64,000 bases of DNA from Phascolomyces articulosus (GCA_025677815.1 JAIXMP010000037.1:62001-126000); one strand, 5' to 3'. Shown: positions 12,187 through 24,211, numbered from the stretch's first letter. Notes: generated by a model not told the origin, from the sequence alone. Translations and numbers: made by a program.

Positions 12187-14553
12187 TGTTGTTGTTGTTT
12201 TCCTTGTTGAGCAATATCCAAATTCTCGACTTCATGTTCATCCACCTTTTCAAGACTTGTACTGCTACCATTGTTGTTATTGAGCAACATTGAGGGTGGA
12301 GGTAATAAATCACGATGACCTTGTTTATCGTTCTCATGATCATGATAATTGTTGGCATATTGATGTTGCAGTACATTCAAACTAGTGACTTTACGACCCA
12401 AAATACTCAATGTTTGATTCCTTCGTGCATCGACTGAATTTTCCAATTTTTCACGCATTTCATTGACTTGATCCACATCCTCTTCGCCTTCGTTACGTGC
12501 CATCCCATCAACTTGTAAACAAATCCGTACGCGAGCCGCACTATCGTTTGTGGTGCGGACCACATTTTCACAACTTTCACGTAAATGGTCATAATCTTCA
12601 CACGTGGATTGTCGACTTCGCGGTCCTGCCAATGCACGTACAGATGTCACAAGATGGGTGATGGCACTATACACGGACTCTTTGGCCAAAACCAGAGCAA
12701 CCAAATGAGGATCTTCTGGAATCACGGAATAATGTTTATAATCCATATCCCCCACATTTGAACACACATGTTCGACCACGGCCAAAAAATTACGAATCGC
12801 TTCTACAGCTTTGCGAGTGGTTTCCAACATATCCGTGGCTCGTTGTCGATTAGCCAAAAATTTTTCAATCGTTGATAATAAACTGGTCATTAATTCGTCA
12901 ATGGTGGCTTGATGTTCCAATAAGGTTTGTAAAATATGATGAGCATCTGATAATGGCACAGCTTTGGCAATCAAGGAGACGCTGGATAAACGTGCATCCA
13001 CCAATTGTTGTCGTAATATATGAGAATGATGGTTACTATGTGTGGATGCTGTTCCATTGGATTCAACCGATACCAAAGAAGAACGTGGTGATATGGATCC
13101 ATTGGGTGTAGCATATCGTGTTTGATCATCCCCATGACTTTGACTGACAATAATAACATTGGATGCCATGAATTCAGGCACAGTTTTAAGAATTTCTTCA
13201 AATGTCCCCATCTCTGTCAAGAGTTGATTGGCCAAAAGAGTCACTTTTTGATCGTCTGGTTTTTGTTGCTGTGATTGTTGTGGGTATTCAGAGGTCGTTT
13301 GTAATTCTTTTCCTTTTAATACAAGTTTGCTGAGTGCACTGAGAATGATTTTTCGTTGGCGTGCTAATTCTGGATGTGATTTCAGGATAGGGGAATCATT
13401 ACTGACGGTATTGGCAGCTGTTAAAACGGCACGAATTGAGGAGACAACTTGGAATATGGCCAGTTGGGTATTATTAGAAGTGGCACAGGCATCGACTAAT
13501 TCAGACATACGTCTGGAGACATCATCCATTAAATTTTCCCAAGTGGGTGTTGATTTTGTTGCTGAATGATCCTCTATCGCACTTGTGGATGGATCCTCTC
13601 GTTCTGGTAATGGTGCTGTAGGTGAAGTAGGTGTGGTTGTGGATGTATTACTTTTTCGTCTGTCTTCATTTAACAATGCGCGCGCTAATTCGACTCGACT
13701 TTGTTTTGTTTTTAATGTATGTGTTGATTGTGTTGTTTCTTGTATCTACCATATATATTAAAGAAAGAAAAGGAATCATCAATAAATATAAGCCAGAATA
13801 TAAATAAAAGAATGGCCAATTTACATAAATGGAAAGGTTTCATTTTAGGCAAGAAAAGATCCCCCTTTTTCCCACTCCCCCCCCCCACTTAAATCCATCC
13901 AACACTGTACACTCATCACTATACCCAAAAAAATCAAACTAAAATAATAATCAAACTATAAAAATTAAAAAAAAAGAGAATAGGAAAAAATTTACCTCAT
14001 CTGAAAAAGAAGATGAACGAAGTTGTTGTTGTTCTTCAGTATTAATAGGTGTAGCATGTTTTCGCCATGTCTCCCATTCTTGTTGCGACTCCTCATCCTC
14101 AAAGTCAGCACTATGTCTGACAGCCTCTCCTATCCTGCCAACATAGTTACTAGGAAACCAACCACGGACACCACCTGATAACCCATCCCACCAACCGGAT
14201 TTATCTCGATTAAAGACTTCAATGATGGCACCTTTTCGAAAAAATAAGCATGAGACCGCTTCATCGGCAGGGGCATTGGTAGGTAAATAGTCGTGTAGTG
14301 CTTGAACGAAATGTGAGGTAAGCGTAGACGGAGCAGGTGTTGAGGCGTTTCGAGGAGAGCTAGGGAGAGATGCAGGTGGCGACAGCGATACTGGTACGGG
14401 TTGTGTTTTTGGACTCGTTGGTACAAGTATTGCATGTGACATGGTATATATTGTTTGTTGATTGCTTGATTGTTTTTGATATGAGGGGGATGATAAAGAA
14501 AGGATGATGATAATGGAGAATGATGATGATGATGTTGAAATGGTATGGCTCAA
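9621..14553 (-). CDS. Cdc25-type Ras guanine nucleotide exchange factor with SH3 domain
   Basis: This gene product promotes GDP release from Ras, upstream of cAMP/PKA signalling. Six exons join in frame: 14553-13996, 13745-11454, 11352-11217, 11130-10805, 10715-10212 and 10139-9621, giving about 1,444 residues from ATG 14553. A second ATG at 14442 (MSHAILVP) would remove a low-complexity Ser/Ile leader and may be the real start. Residues about 81-141 are an SH3 domain (ALHDYLP, the WW pair in KSGWWDG, and GWFPSNYV). A long middle region follows: helical segments around DVSRRMSELVDAC, then Ser/Pro-rich linkers and a poly-Asn tract. The C-terminal ~490 residues hold RasGEF_N (FTRAFFYNFRLFTTPVKFL) and the catalytic Cdc25 domain (FDPLELARQLTLME, LPFLGVYLTDMTFIDDG, INFDKYIKT). 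The order SH3, linker, RasGEF_N, RasGEF matches yeast Cdc25/Sdc25. No lesions are visible. Confidence 0.9.
12111..12185 (-). repeat. Pure AAT triplet repeat coding poly-Asn in the RasGEF
   Basis: About 24 uninterrupted ATT units on the plus strand (AAT on the coding strand) encode a poly-Asn run in the disordered linker. It is followed on the protein by Ser-Ser-Thr and preceded by a Gln-rich run. The length is likely to vary between strains because the repeat is pure. Confidence 0.92.
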
Positions 14554-16361
14554 AAAAAAAGGTTAATTTTGATTCGGCGGTTCAAAATCAAGTTATTGTC
14601 GATTTATATATATTATTTTAGAATGAAAACCCTTTTATTGTTTGGTTTGGTTTGTTCGTACACGCGCGCTCACAAAAGATATGATAGGTTCGTTCGTTTG
14701 TTCGTTGAGTTGAAATTGTTATAATGGTAAAATTAAATAATATTGCATGAGGTGGTTGGTAATACTGATGAAGGATGAAATGGATGGATGATTTTTTTTT
14801 CAAAGATCGATTTGAAAAAGGTAAAGGTTTTTTTATATAAATGAAATATGTACAAGGGAAATAATAAGAACACACATACACACTCACTCAAAAATAAACA
14901 CACACACAAAAAAAAGGGTGGTTTTTATATATATAATAAAAGAAGTGAGTGAATGAAAAAAGAAGTAAGAAAATATATAAAGTTAAAAAAAAAAGAGAAG
15001 AAAAAGAAGTAAATTTGATTTTTCCGCACTTTTTTTATTTTTTATTTTTTTGTTAAACTCCTCTCCTCACTCCACCTTTTTTTTTTCTAATAGACTTTTT
15101 ATATCTATGCCTCCTCCTTCCCTCCCATAAAAAAAGGGGGGATAATCATACTTATCCTATTCTTATTTACTGTACGGATGATACTTATAGGAAGATTATC
15201 CATCATCATCCATCCATCCGTTTATTTTAGGGGTTAACTTTCCCCTTTTGATTATATTGTCACTATGACTACTATTTAATACTATTTCTATGTATCCATC
15301 TTTGTTTCATCCATTGACAAAGTAGTTGTCGTCTGTCATTCTGTTTCCCAATGCATCTAAATTCCACTCGTACAAAAGTAACACAATTGAGAGTGATACT
15401 TGTTTACACGCGCAACAACAAGACTACACGTGGATCAATGGGTTCTTTATATGTGTGTCGTGGGGGGGGGAATGAATTTTGGTTGTTATTATTTATTGTT
15501 TGTATATCATGTTATGTACCTAATAGGTGTAATGATGTGTATGTGTGTGGCGTATTGAATGATTTTCAATACCGTCGTTATTCATTTTTTATCAAACAAA
15601 GAGATATCATTTTTTAACTTGACGATTAAACTATTCTTCTTTTTCATCATCTCCCCCCAAGGATGACCATTTCACCGAGTCAACGTTTTTTTTTTTTGAA
15701 CAAGAGGTATCAAAGTATTTAGGGTCCATTTTATGTATTTTTTTTATTCACCATTTTAGATTTGAGGTAGATGTCCGGTGTAACGTCACACGTAAAAAGC
15801 AAAAAAAAAAAAAAAAGTAATCACCCTACAACTTATTTATATGCACATGGCAACACGCTCTTCTTTTATAAACAGCAACATAGAATGAAGCATTTTTATT
15901 ATTATTATAAAAACATGCAGATGTTCTTATTGTATCTATCATTTGTGTGAGAAAAATAAACTAGTTCCCTTTTTGCCGTCCTACCGCGTGTAAAAACTTC
16001 AATGTGTTTATGTTGTTGTGTACTACAGAGGAGATAAAGAAGAATATCTACAGTGTATTTAGCATAAAAGGCTAAATATTTTTTTTAGAAAAACGGCCAT
16101 TTGAACGCGTTTGCCTATTAACATTCAATCATGGATGAATGGATAGGCAAGTATAGTATTAGTATGGATGCTATGTGAAATAAATGGTTGTTGTTTGAAT
16201 CAGTGTGGTATTACATTTAAAATCTCTTTTATACAAATATATACACGCACATTCGCACTATATTCGTAATAGTAGTACTACACACACATACACACTAATC
16301 CTTCTCAAAATTCTAATCTGTCATTATTAACCTAATAGCTCCTTTAACAATAATAATCATC
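14554..16361. other. RasGEF upstream region and start of a gene-free block
   Basis: This stretch is AT-rich with pyrimidine tracts and short homopolymers (a C-run at about 13883-13890 nearby, a G-run at about 15462). It probably includes the promoter and 5' UTR of the minus-strand RasGEF. Frames such as 15351-15617 show no family features. An imperfect inverted repeat (TTGCCTAT...ATAGGCAA) spans 16111-16150. Confidence 0.5.
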
Positions 16362-16502
16362 GTTTCCATAGCAGCCTTTTTTTCGGTTTCCAGGCTACGT
16401 ATTTCTATGACAACATATTGAACTTGTTTCCATGACAACGTATTGAATTTCTTTTCATGACAGCGACTGCGTTTCCATGGCAACAAACATCACCATAGCA
16501 AC
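16362..16502. promoter_or_regulatory. Cluster of RFX-type X-box motifs
   Basis: Seven X-box-like sequences lie in 141 bp. One is a perfect palindromic X-box, GTTTCCATGGCAAC (16471-16484). One differs at one position, GTTTCCATGACAAC (16426-16439). The others are degenerate: GTTTCCATAGCAGC (16362-16375), GTTTCCAGGCTAC (16386-16398), TTTCTATGACAAC (16402-16414), TTTTCATGACAGC (16452-16464) and CACCATAGCAAC (16491-16502). The motif GTNRCC-N(0-3)-RGYAAC is bound by RFX-family winged-helix factors (Crt1/Rfx1 in yeast, which represses ribonucleotide reductase genes). The cluster lies in a gene-free region, about 1.8 kb upstream of the RasGEF start and about 8 kb from the P5B ATPase, so its target is not obvious. 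Confidence 0.6.
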
Positions 16503-19500
16503 AAGCATCTAAAAAAATTTCTATTAGATACAACAATATACTTTTTCACCTTGGCACACGTCACACACTAACTTTGAGCCATTCTTCCCCCATACGTTTT
16601 CTTTGTACAACACTAAACAAAAATCAAAGGTAAAAAAAAAAGCGATCGACCCAAGTGTCCGTGAGTAAAAGTCCTCATTTATTATTATTATTATTATTAT
16701 TATTATATTATAATCTGATCTCTTTTTTTTACCCCACGCTTTCGATTACTATACTCTTTTTTATATTACAATTATTATATATAGAAAGATAGATAAATGA
16801 AAATAAATTAGATCTCATTATATATATAAAGAAAAAACTTGTTTACCAGCCACACATCAGCATCTCATTTTGATGGATTGATGGGTTGATTGATTATTAT
16901 AATAATAATAGACAGCCCGCTTTGACCTTTCGTTATTATTATTGTTCAGAAAAAATTTTGTTTATCATTCGACTATTACCTATTTCGTGTAACAATTCTG
17001 ACGTGGACGATGATGTGATAATTTCAATTTGTACGAACGGCTTGACCCGTTTAATATCTTTCTTCCCCCCCAATCCTCTCAAATCAATTATGTTGTACAA
17101 CATGAAAATTAAGCACTTTGTTTTTTTACTATCACTTTTTGATTGTAAAAAAGTGGCGTTATTTTTATTTATTATTTTCTAATTCTAACATTCGTTGTTG
17201 CATAAGTATTCAGTAATATATTATATTGAGGATGATCGATCGACAAAAGTTCATAAAGCAAATCTTTTTTTAATAATAAAAAGAGGTGGCTATTATAATC
17301 TATTATTATACTACAACTATAAACTTTTTCATTTATTACATGATACATGAGAGTGAACCTTATTTATTTATTTATTCTTACTGTACATTGTTTGAAAAAG
17401 GAGTCAGGGGCGAAGGAGAAGAAACAAGAAGATGGGGGTTAGTTAGAAAGGAGAACATTCAACTATTACTTATAACATGTGCAATTGACAAACAACCAAG
17501 AAGAATAATATATAATTATTCCTTTGACAAGATAATCACGACTTGTCTTTAATAGACGACCATCGATTCAGAAGAATAATAGATAATAATAATATGAACA
17601 TTGAATGGTAATGCTTTACTAAAAAAAATAGGTTTATCCATTTATTATATACCAACACTGGATTATGCTGATTGATTCGTACTAGTATAAATAGAAAAAG
17701 AATACAAATTTAATATGTTGATCCATGTTGTTTATTATACACAGCTATATAAAATAACAAGGAAAATCATCTTATAGACGATAATGATGGTAATATATGC
17801 ATAAACCATGCAATATAACTTTATTGTCGTCATAGTAGAGATATATAACTATTACTGCTTTACAAATAAATGATTATAATTTTTTTTTTGATGCAGGCTG
17901 TTAAAAGAAGGAAGAATCGATCCCTTTTGGATGGATTTGAATGGTTTCACTAAAACACATGGTCACTCACGTAAATTGGCGGTTCATTCATATTTAGATT
18001 CATGACACGAGTTCTATATCCATTTTTCTCTTTTGGGGTTTTATACCAACTATTTTTTTCTTTCGGCCCATTGACCGTCAATGTTGTTACTTGGTTCATA
18101 TTTATTTTTATGGTGACGATGATGATGATATAAAAATATATGACATCAATCGACCAGTTTCATTTTTTAATATAGGTATATAAACCTGCCTTTTTAATTT
18201 ATTTTCTGTCATCTGGATTCACCAGCTGACTCTTACTCAATTTTTATATATACTTTGTGTAGATTACAATGACCATTCTATAAACAAGAGAATACATGAA
18301 ACATGAAGAACGATATTCATTGCCATCCCATGTTATTGAAAACATTTTGCTTTCTTATTGTTTATTCTTTTAATCCATACATTTGGGTTTCATGTACATG
18401 CACTTTTTAAGAATCAGCAAATGTCACACAGTTAATTGCTCAACGTTTGTGGTTTTTTTTACTTCTTGATTCCATAATCATCAATCACTTTCAGTTAAAA
18501 AAACGATGGTGATTCCCTTCTTCTTCCATTACCGTTTCAAACAAAAATAGGAAATATATTATATCTCTATACTTTTCTTCATTTGAACACAGTTGGGGTT
18601 GTAATTTTCTTTCTTGTTTTACAAAAAAAAGAGTTCATTTGAAAGTCTAAAACATGATCACATTTGTTATCAGCAAACAGAAAGGGTCATGTTGAATCAG
18701 AATGCTGGAGTATGTATAGAAGTTAATATGAATGCTAACAAGAATAGTATATGGTAATAGAATGAACGATGATCAGCAAGAAACAATGACAACGCCACAA
18801 AATTTTTATTATAGAATTGATCTACATAAAAAATGACTTTATATACAACTTTGAGGATGAAAAAACACCATTGTTTTTATTTGCTTCTATCTGTTTCTGT
18901 TTCTTCTTCTTCTCCCCCCACCATATTTATGTCAGCGGTATATATTTAAAATATGGTTATATAATAATAATATTACAATATTAATAAAAATAATGATTAT
19001 AATTATAATTATTTGTGTTACATGGTTGACATCTATAAGGAGTAAAATTATGATCTTGGCAAATCAATACTCTAATCATAATATATCTTTCTAATAAAGT
19101 TGAGCTGTTGTCTATCTATCTATTCATTAACAGTATCTATTAAAGTCTTCAATCTTGGCTGATTAAACTCTTTATAGTAATAATATTTATTGATTTTGTT
19201 TAAAATAGTGAGAGTTGATGGGTGACAACTACAAATAAATGATCTGTGATATAAAATGCATAATGTTTTTATTAGGATGCATATTATTATGATCACTATG
19301 ATTGATACGTTGTTTATTATGATCATGGTGAGATCAATGAACAGTTCATTGAGTACGTATACATTACTATAACAAAAACAAAATAGGGAGCCATCTATCC
19401 CTGCCATGACTGTTGGATGAAGAAATATGCGAGGAAAGTAAAACTTACCAGAATATTGCACAAGGCAAAAAGAGTTACACTCTATTATGATAACTATCCA

Positions 19501-20267
19501 TTTTTTATCATTATTACAATCGGGATCAATAAAAATCACCTTTAGATCGTCCCTACTTTTTTAGTATGTTTACTCCATATTTATAAAAAGTAAGGGTGAT
19601 AGAAGAAGGTGTGGCCAGTTATAGAATAACCGTAAAAAAGTTATCCGAGAGATAGATTGACATATGATTTACTCCTTACTTTTATACATTTCTCCTCCTT
19701 TCCATTTTTTATATTGTTTGCTATTTTTCTATGTAATCTATATTGAACAGAATAAACCAATCTTTTTTGTTTTCGTTCGATCTGTAACTGTTATGAAGGA
19801 ATTTTTTACTTGTGAAGTGATGGTGGATATGCCATGTATAAATCGAAACAATGGTTTAGAGTTAAACTTTGCATATTATTGCACCCGTGGGAAATATGGA
19901 TGAGCGACTTTTATTTCTTTTTTATCGTCAATTATATGTAATGAGTAGCTCCTATATGTGCTATTCACTAAGTGACGAATTTAGGAATTTTACCTAGCAC
20001 CTCAATACTACTCCTCGTGGAATACTAGTTTAACAAATAAATCAGTTAGTTTAACTTATTATTACATGGGTAGAAACAGATATAGGTTGTGTCAATACGT
20101 ATGCAGGCGTTATTTTTTTTTTACATCCAAACATCTTATCTCATTTATTATCTATTAGTAATTCTAATCCTCCAAAAGTGATGATATTGAATCTCCAATT
20201 AATCTCTCTAAGCTGCAATGGTTATTATTATACGTAATATAATAAATAACATCGGAAGTTTGGTATT
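16503..20267. other. Gene-free AT-rich DNA
   Basis: I see no supportable gene. There are TTA/ATT triplet runs (about 16679-16706), many AT-rich short frames, and a 139-codon minus-strand frame at 19120-19539 whose composition (Ile/Tyr/Asn-rich) looks compositional. No tRNA-like fold or rRNA segment was recognised. Confidence 0.5.
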
Positions 20268-20866
20268 ACCTTTAAATGCATTTAAATGTTAGACTGATGT
20301 TTTATTTACATTTTTTACCTGTATTTACATTTTTTACCTCTATTTAATTTTAAAGACATATAAATGTATTAATGCTTAACATTTAAATGCATTTAAAGTA
20401 TGCTTATCATGTGACAAATGTTTCCCACATTCGTCTTTTATCACTTTTCTCGTTTTCTTGGATAAGAAAGGGTTAAAGAAGATTGCAAAATATTGAGTTT
20501 TGAGCAAAGTAATATATAATAACGATGGATTTTGGTAGCTATCAGTGCGATATGCAATATCGTAATTGTCTGAAGAAGTGTAAAATTGTAATGAAGGGTA
20601 ACATGCTATGGTACCAATAGTAAACAATAAAAGCAGTAGCAAATAAAACGCCACGTGAAGTTGCACAATGTAAACATGATAAACTATACACTAGTATGTG
20701 GAATATGAGCACATAGTAGGGACATTTGAATGCATTTAAATGCATTTATATGTATTTAACGGTACCTTATCATCATTTAAATGTTAATAAAGCTGGGGGG
20801 TTACCTTTATTGCCTTTGAACCTTTTAAACACAATTAAATGCATTTAAATGTAAATACAGGCAAAG
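20268..20866. repeat. Cluster of ATTTAAATGCATTTAAAT palindromes, MITE-like
   Basis: The 17-18 bp core TTTAAATGCATTTAAATG and variants occur at about 20271-20288, 20381-20398, 20725-20746 and 20832-20850. The first two copies are the inverted ends of a ~135 bp unit (20268-20401): TACCTTTAAATGCATTTAAATG at the left, and the same read in reverse at the right. The unit contains a tandem TATTTACATTTTTTACCT repeat (about 20308-20344). The outer copy near 20850 also carries the complement of CCTGTATTTACATTT. This suggests related, nested inverted-repeat elements. Short minus-strand frames inside (20376-20666) are probably fortuitous. Confidence 0.55.
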
Positions 20867-20932
20867 ACAAAGAATCCGATGAACATATAGTTTGTCGAAT
20901 GATAAATTTTACACAGTTACATTACAGTGGTC

Positions 20933-21111
20933 TCCCCGCCTATTTCATATTCGTTGTGGCTCAACCCTCATTACCTTTACTATAATTTGTTCCATAGAGA
21001 CGTATATACACTAAGAAATTCATAGTAAAGCAGTTCTCGTTAACTTTCAAAGCTCATTATCTTCATTAAAAAAAGTGGATTTTGGCTGTGAAATTAAAGG
21101 GGTCCACAGTA
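20933..21111. mobile_element. Short TA-flanked inverted-repeat element (pogo/mariner-like MITE)
   Basis: The left end reads TA-CAGTGGTCTCCCC and the right end GGGGTCCACAG-TA. The reverse complement of the right end (TACTGTGGACCCC) matches the left imperfectly. TA flanks and a CAGTGG start are typical of Tc1/mariner/pogo-derived non-autonomous elements. The element is 179 bp with no coding capacity. The inverted match is short and imperfect, so the call is tentative. Confidence 0.35.
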
Positions 21112-23253
21112 AAACAAGGTAATATTTGTGAATAATAACAGGCTTAGAAGGATGTTATAATGAATGCTTACTTATCACCATAGAACAAATAAAGTTATTT
21201 TCATTGTCATCACTATCAGATAGAATGAAGGTTCGATGTTAGAAAGATTATTGGAAGTAGTATTTAGTGATTTCAAAAAAAAATTATTGGAACCAATGTA
21301 GATGATAATAAAGAAGAAGAATTGTTGATATAAATATATGTAGTTTATAATGAAAATGCTTATTGGTGATGAATCAGACTTGGTAAGAATGAGACGTATA
21401 TGATGACGATGATGTTTTGATGATAATAACTTGATGAATATAATTACTTGTTGATGGATATATAAACTTGTTGATAATGAAGAAGAATCATTATTGACGA
21501 TAACGAGCTGCTGATAATGATAGTTTTGATAAAGATGACAATGCCTTGATGAAGGTAGTAGTGATTTGATATATATGACAACTTAATAAAGATGATCCTG
21601 CTACACTGATATACTGATACATAAGTATCATAATAATACCTCTTTGCTCCTTTTAAGTATACTTCGGTGGCTTCTTCCGACTGTATGGTTATTCTGTAAA
21701 TATTGTTGATTAATAGCTTGACACCCTTCAGGAATAAAGGTGTTCTTGTTTGGTCGTAATTGATAGTTCACCTGCTGATTCCATAATTTGCCATGTTTTC
21801 CCCATTGACAAGTATGCTGGTAAACAAAAGATAGTTAGAGAGCTAATTGTGTTGATATAAAAATCCGCTTTTTTTTTTTGGTTAGATGAGTTCCTCTATG
21901 CAAATATCTGATGTACAGTATACGAGTTTTTCTATATATTCTTGGTAAATTTGTCAATTTTCAGGAAGGAAAATAATGGTCCGATTATAATAATATTGGG
22001 TTGTAGACTGTATAAAAATCTGATTTTTTGTTGTTAAACATGTTTATTTCTTTTCTTGGTAAGATTTTATTGTGCTGTATAATATGGATTGGATTTTCTT
22101 TGTTTGGTGGATATTGATACGTAGTTGTTTATCCTCCAACGCTATTCTTGAATGTGAATTGTTTGTAAAAAAGAAGAAATAGTAGTTGTAATGATTGCCG
22201 ATAACGAAGAAGACAAGTGATTACTGCAATAATTGTAGATGATGAAGACGACGATGAAATAGACCCATCTGTAAATGTAGATAATAAAATATTGTTGCAA
22301 TAATTGTTAGTGAAGATGAAGGATGACGACGACGAAATAATAGTTGTAATAGTTATCCATGAAGAAGACAAAATGATTCATGTCAAAGTTGTCGAAGAAG
22401 AAGACAACGATACGAATCCGGCCGTAGTCCTTGATGATGAAGATGGAAGAATAGATGTTGAAATAGTTATCGATGATGAAGATAAATAAAAAATAACAGT
22501 AGACGACAATGATGATGACACTGCCACTGCCATTTATAGTAAGATATATCCACTGCTACCGACTGCTTTTTTCCCATAGTTTCACAATCAGATACAGTCG
22601 CGCATTTTGTTTTGACACGTTAACCGTCTCTAATTGCTTCGATATAATAGATTGTTTGAATTTGGGTTGATAACATGACGAGTTGTTTTGTAGTTATCAT
22701 ACCATTCCTCTGCTACTAATTCCTAAAGATGAAATAAATGAAGAATAGCATTCTATTGATATATTTTGCCGTAATTTTAGGAGTATGTAATTGGTTTGTC
22801 TTGGACTAAAAAGTGATGCTTGGCCATCTCCATGATGGTTGTAAGTGTTGTTCGTTTTGTTTGACATTGTGATCGGAAAAAAAAAGTATTCTTCATTTTG
22901 TTTTGAATATTGATATAGTGCCTTTTTATATATGCTATTGGTAAGTATCATTATGGTTTTCTAATTCATTCAGATAGTTTAGTTGCGATACATGTAAACT
23001 AAGAATATGTTCTTTATAATAATAATAATTGCCTTGTTTATTTATTTATTCTTATTTATTTTGACACCCTTTCATATACCTTTCATATACCTTTCTTCTT
23101 AAAACCTTTCTTATACCTTTTCTTTTCGTTAAAGCATTGTTTATACCCACATTCATCCCATTCAATATCCTTTGATATTTTATTTACATACCAATTGGTT
23201 TCTTGTTCTTTGGCAATGATTCCTATAATCATTTGGTCATATCCATTACTTAG
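21112..23253. other. Gene-free DNA with degenerate GAT/GAA repeats
   Basis: From about 21180 to 22520 the plus strand is rich in imperfect TTGATGATAA, GATGAAGAA and GATAATGAA units. They give acidic low-complexity frames (for example 22304-22489, Asp/Glu/Val/Ile-rich) that I do not consider genes. Near 23075-23120 there are repeated CCTTTCATATA/CCTTTCTT units. Confidence 0.5.
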
Positions 23254-23269
23254 TTGAGAAAGAAAAAAG

Positions 23270-23520
23270 CGCATTCGGTTCCTGTGAAATGGCCACAAGT
23301 GTACTCCATTTACACCTTGTCCTCCGCCGACTACTTATACTACAAGGATCACTGGCGCCCCTCACGCTGGAATCCAAAGGCTGGAAATGTGCTATCTATA
23401 TTTTGTCTGTCCTCCTCTTTGGCCACAGTATGGACTAGATTTATTCCCTGCCTTTATTTCTGGAGACCTGTTCCTTTGAAGGCAAAGTTATTTGCTTGGT
23501 CCAGCAGGATAGCCGAGTAA
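23270..23520. other. GC-richer island, possible coding or transposon relic
   Basis: Composition changes abruptly from about 23270 to 23520 to clearly higher GC, with Pro/Trp/Leu-type codons. The longest frame (+, 23254-23520, 88 codons) includes YYKDHWRPSRWNPKAG and FWRPVPLKAKLF. I cannot assign it to a family, and it has no clear ATG context or introns. It looks like a fragment of something coding or a repeat inserted in AT-rich DNA. Confidence 0.35.
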
Positions 23521-24211
23521 ACAACCTCTTTTGCGAGAGAAAAGAAAAGAATAAAGGAAAACAAGCAAAAAAAAAACAAGTTAATTCAGGATCAAAGTTC
23601 CTGATATAACAAATGGATTATAGTTGTATGGAATGATAATATGCTAACTTTTATTTCATTTTATATCGATAGGAACAATGTCTCCCTCTGAGTCTTATGC
23701 AAATATATACAAATACGTACAATAAATCATAAAAAAAATCAAATTAAGATTAACTTCTCCATAATATAACATGAAGTAGTTCTTGTGTGAAGAAATGGTT
23801 TATCTAACCTGTATTTCATTTTATTTATAATAGAAACAAAATATTTCCTCTGGATCATATTACATGGACTACTTAGTGTTATAGGCTCTTATTTATTTAA
23901 CAAACTAACAAACAATAATAAAAATCCTCTTGATCTCCCTCCTACAAATGAATGCGGTTTTTCTACTTTTTTTTAAAAAAAAACTATTTAATAAAAAAGT
24001 GAATGATGAATTGCGTCAGAAATATTTACGTAGAAAAGAGTGTAGAATCTAGCGAGTACCCTACTGAATATGCATTTTTTTCTTTCTCTCTCGAACATAT
24101 TGAACCGCCCAAATATATAATTCTATACAATATGCTATGCCATGAAATCTTATTGAAAATAACCATTACAATGTTAAAATTTTCATCCGCCAGTTAACAT
24201 GGACGAGAGTG
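23521..24211. other. Gene-free AT-rich DNA
   Basis: There are two similar stretches around 23600-23720 and 23770-23900 (TTTATTTCATTTTAT...ATAGGAACAATGTCTCCCTC, and the same pattern with ATTTCCTCTGG). They may be an old tandem duplication. No gene is recognised. Confidence 0.4.

Noticed and set aside
19120..19539. 139-codon minus-strand frame in the gene desert
   Set aside because: The Ile/Asn/Tyr-rich composition matches translated AT-rich DNA. There are no motifs or introns and no clear start context.
20376..20666. 96-codon minus-strand frame with a hydrophobic start resembling a signal peptide
   Set aside because: It overlaps the palindromic repeat cluster and begins or ends in repeat sequence; the hydrophobic start is probably AT-composition.
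22304..22489. Acidic Asp/Glu-rich plus-strand frame
   Set aside because: It arises from degenerate GAT/GAA repeats that run through the whole neighbourhood in several frames.
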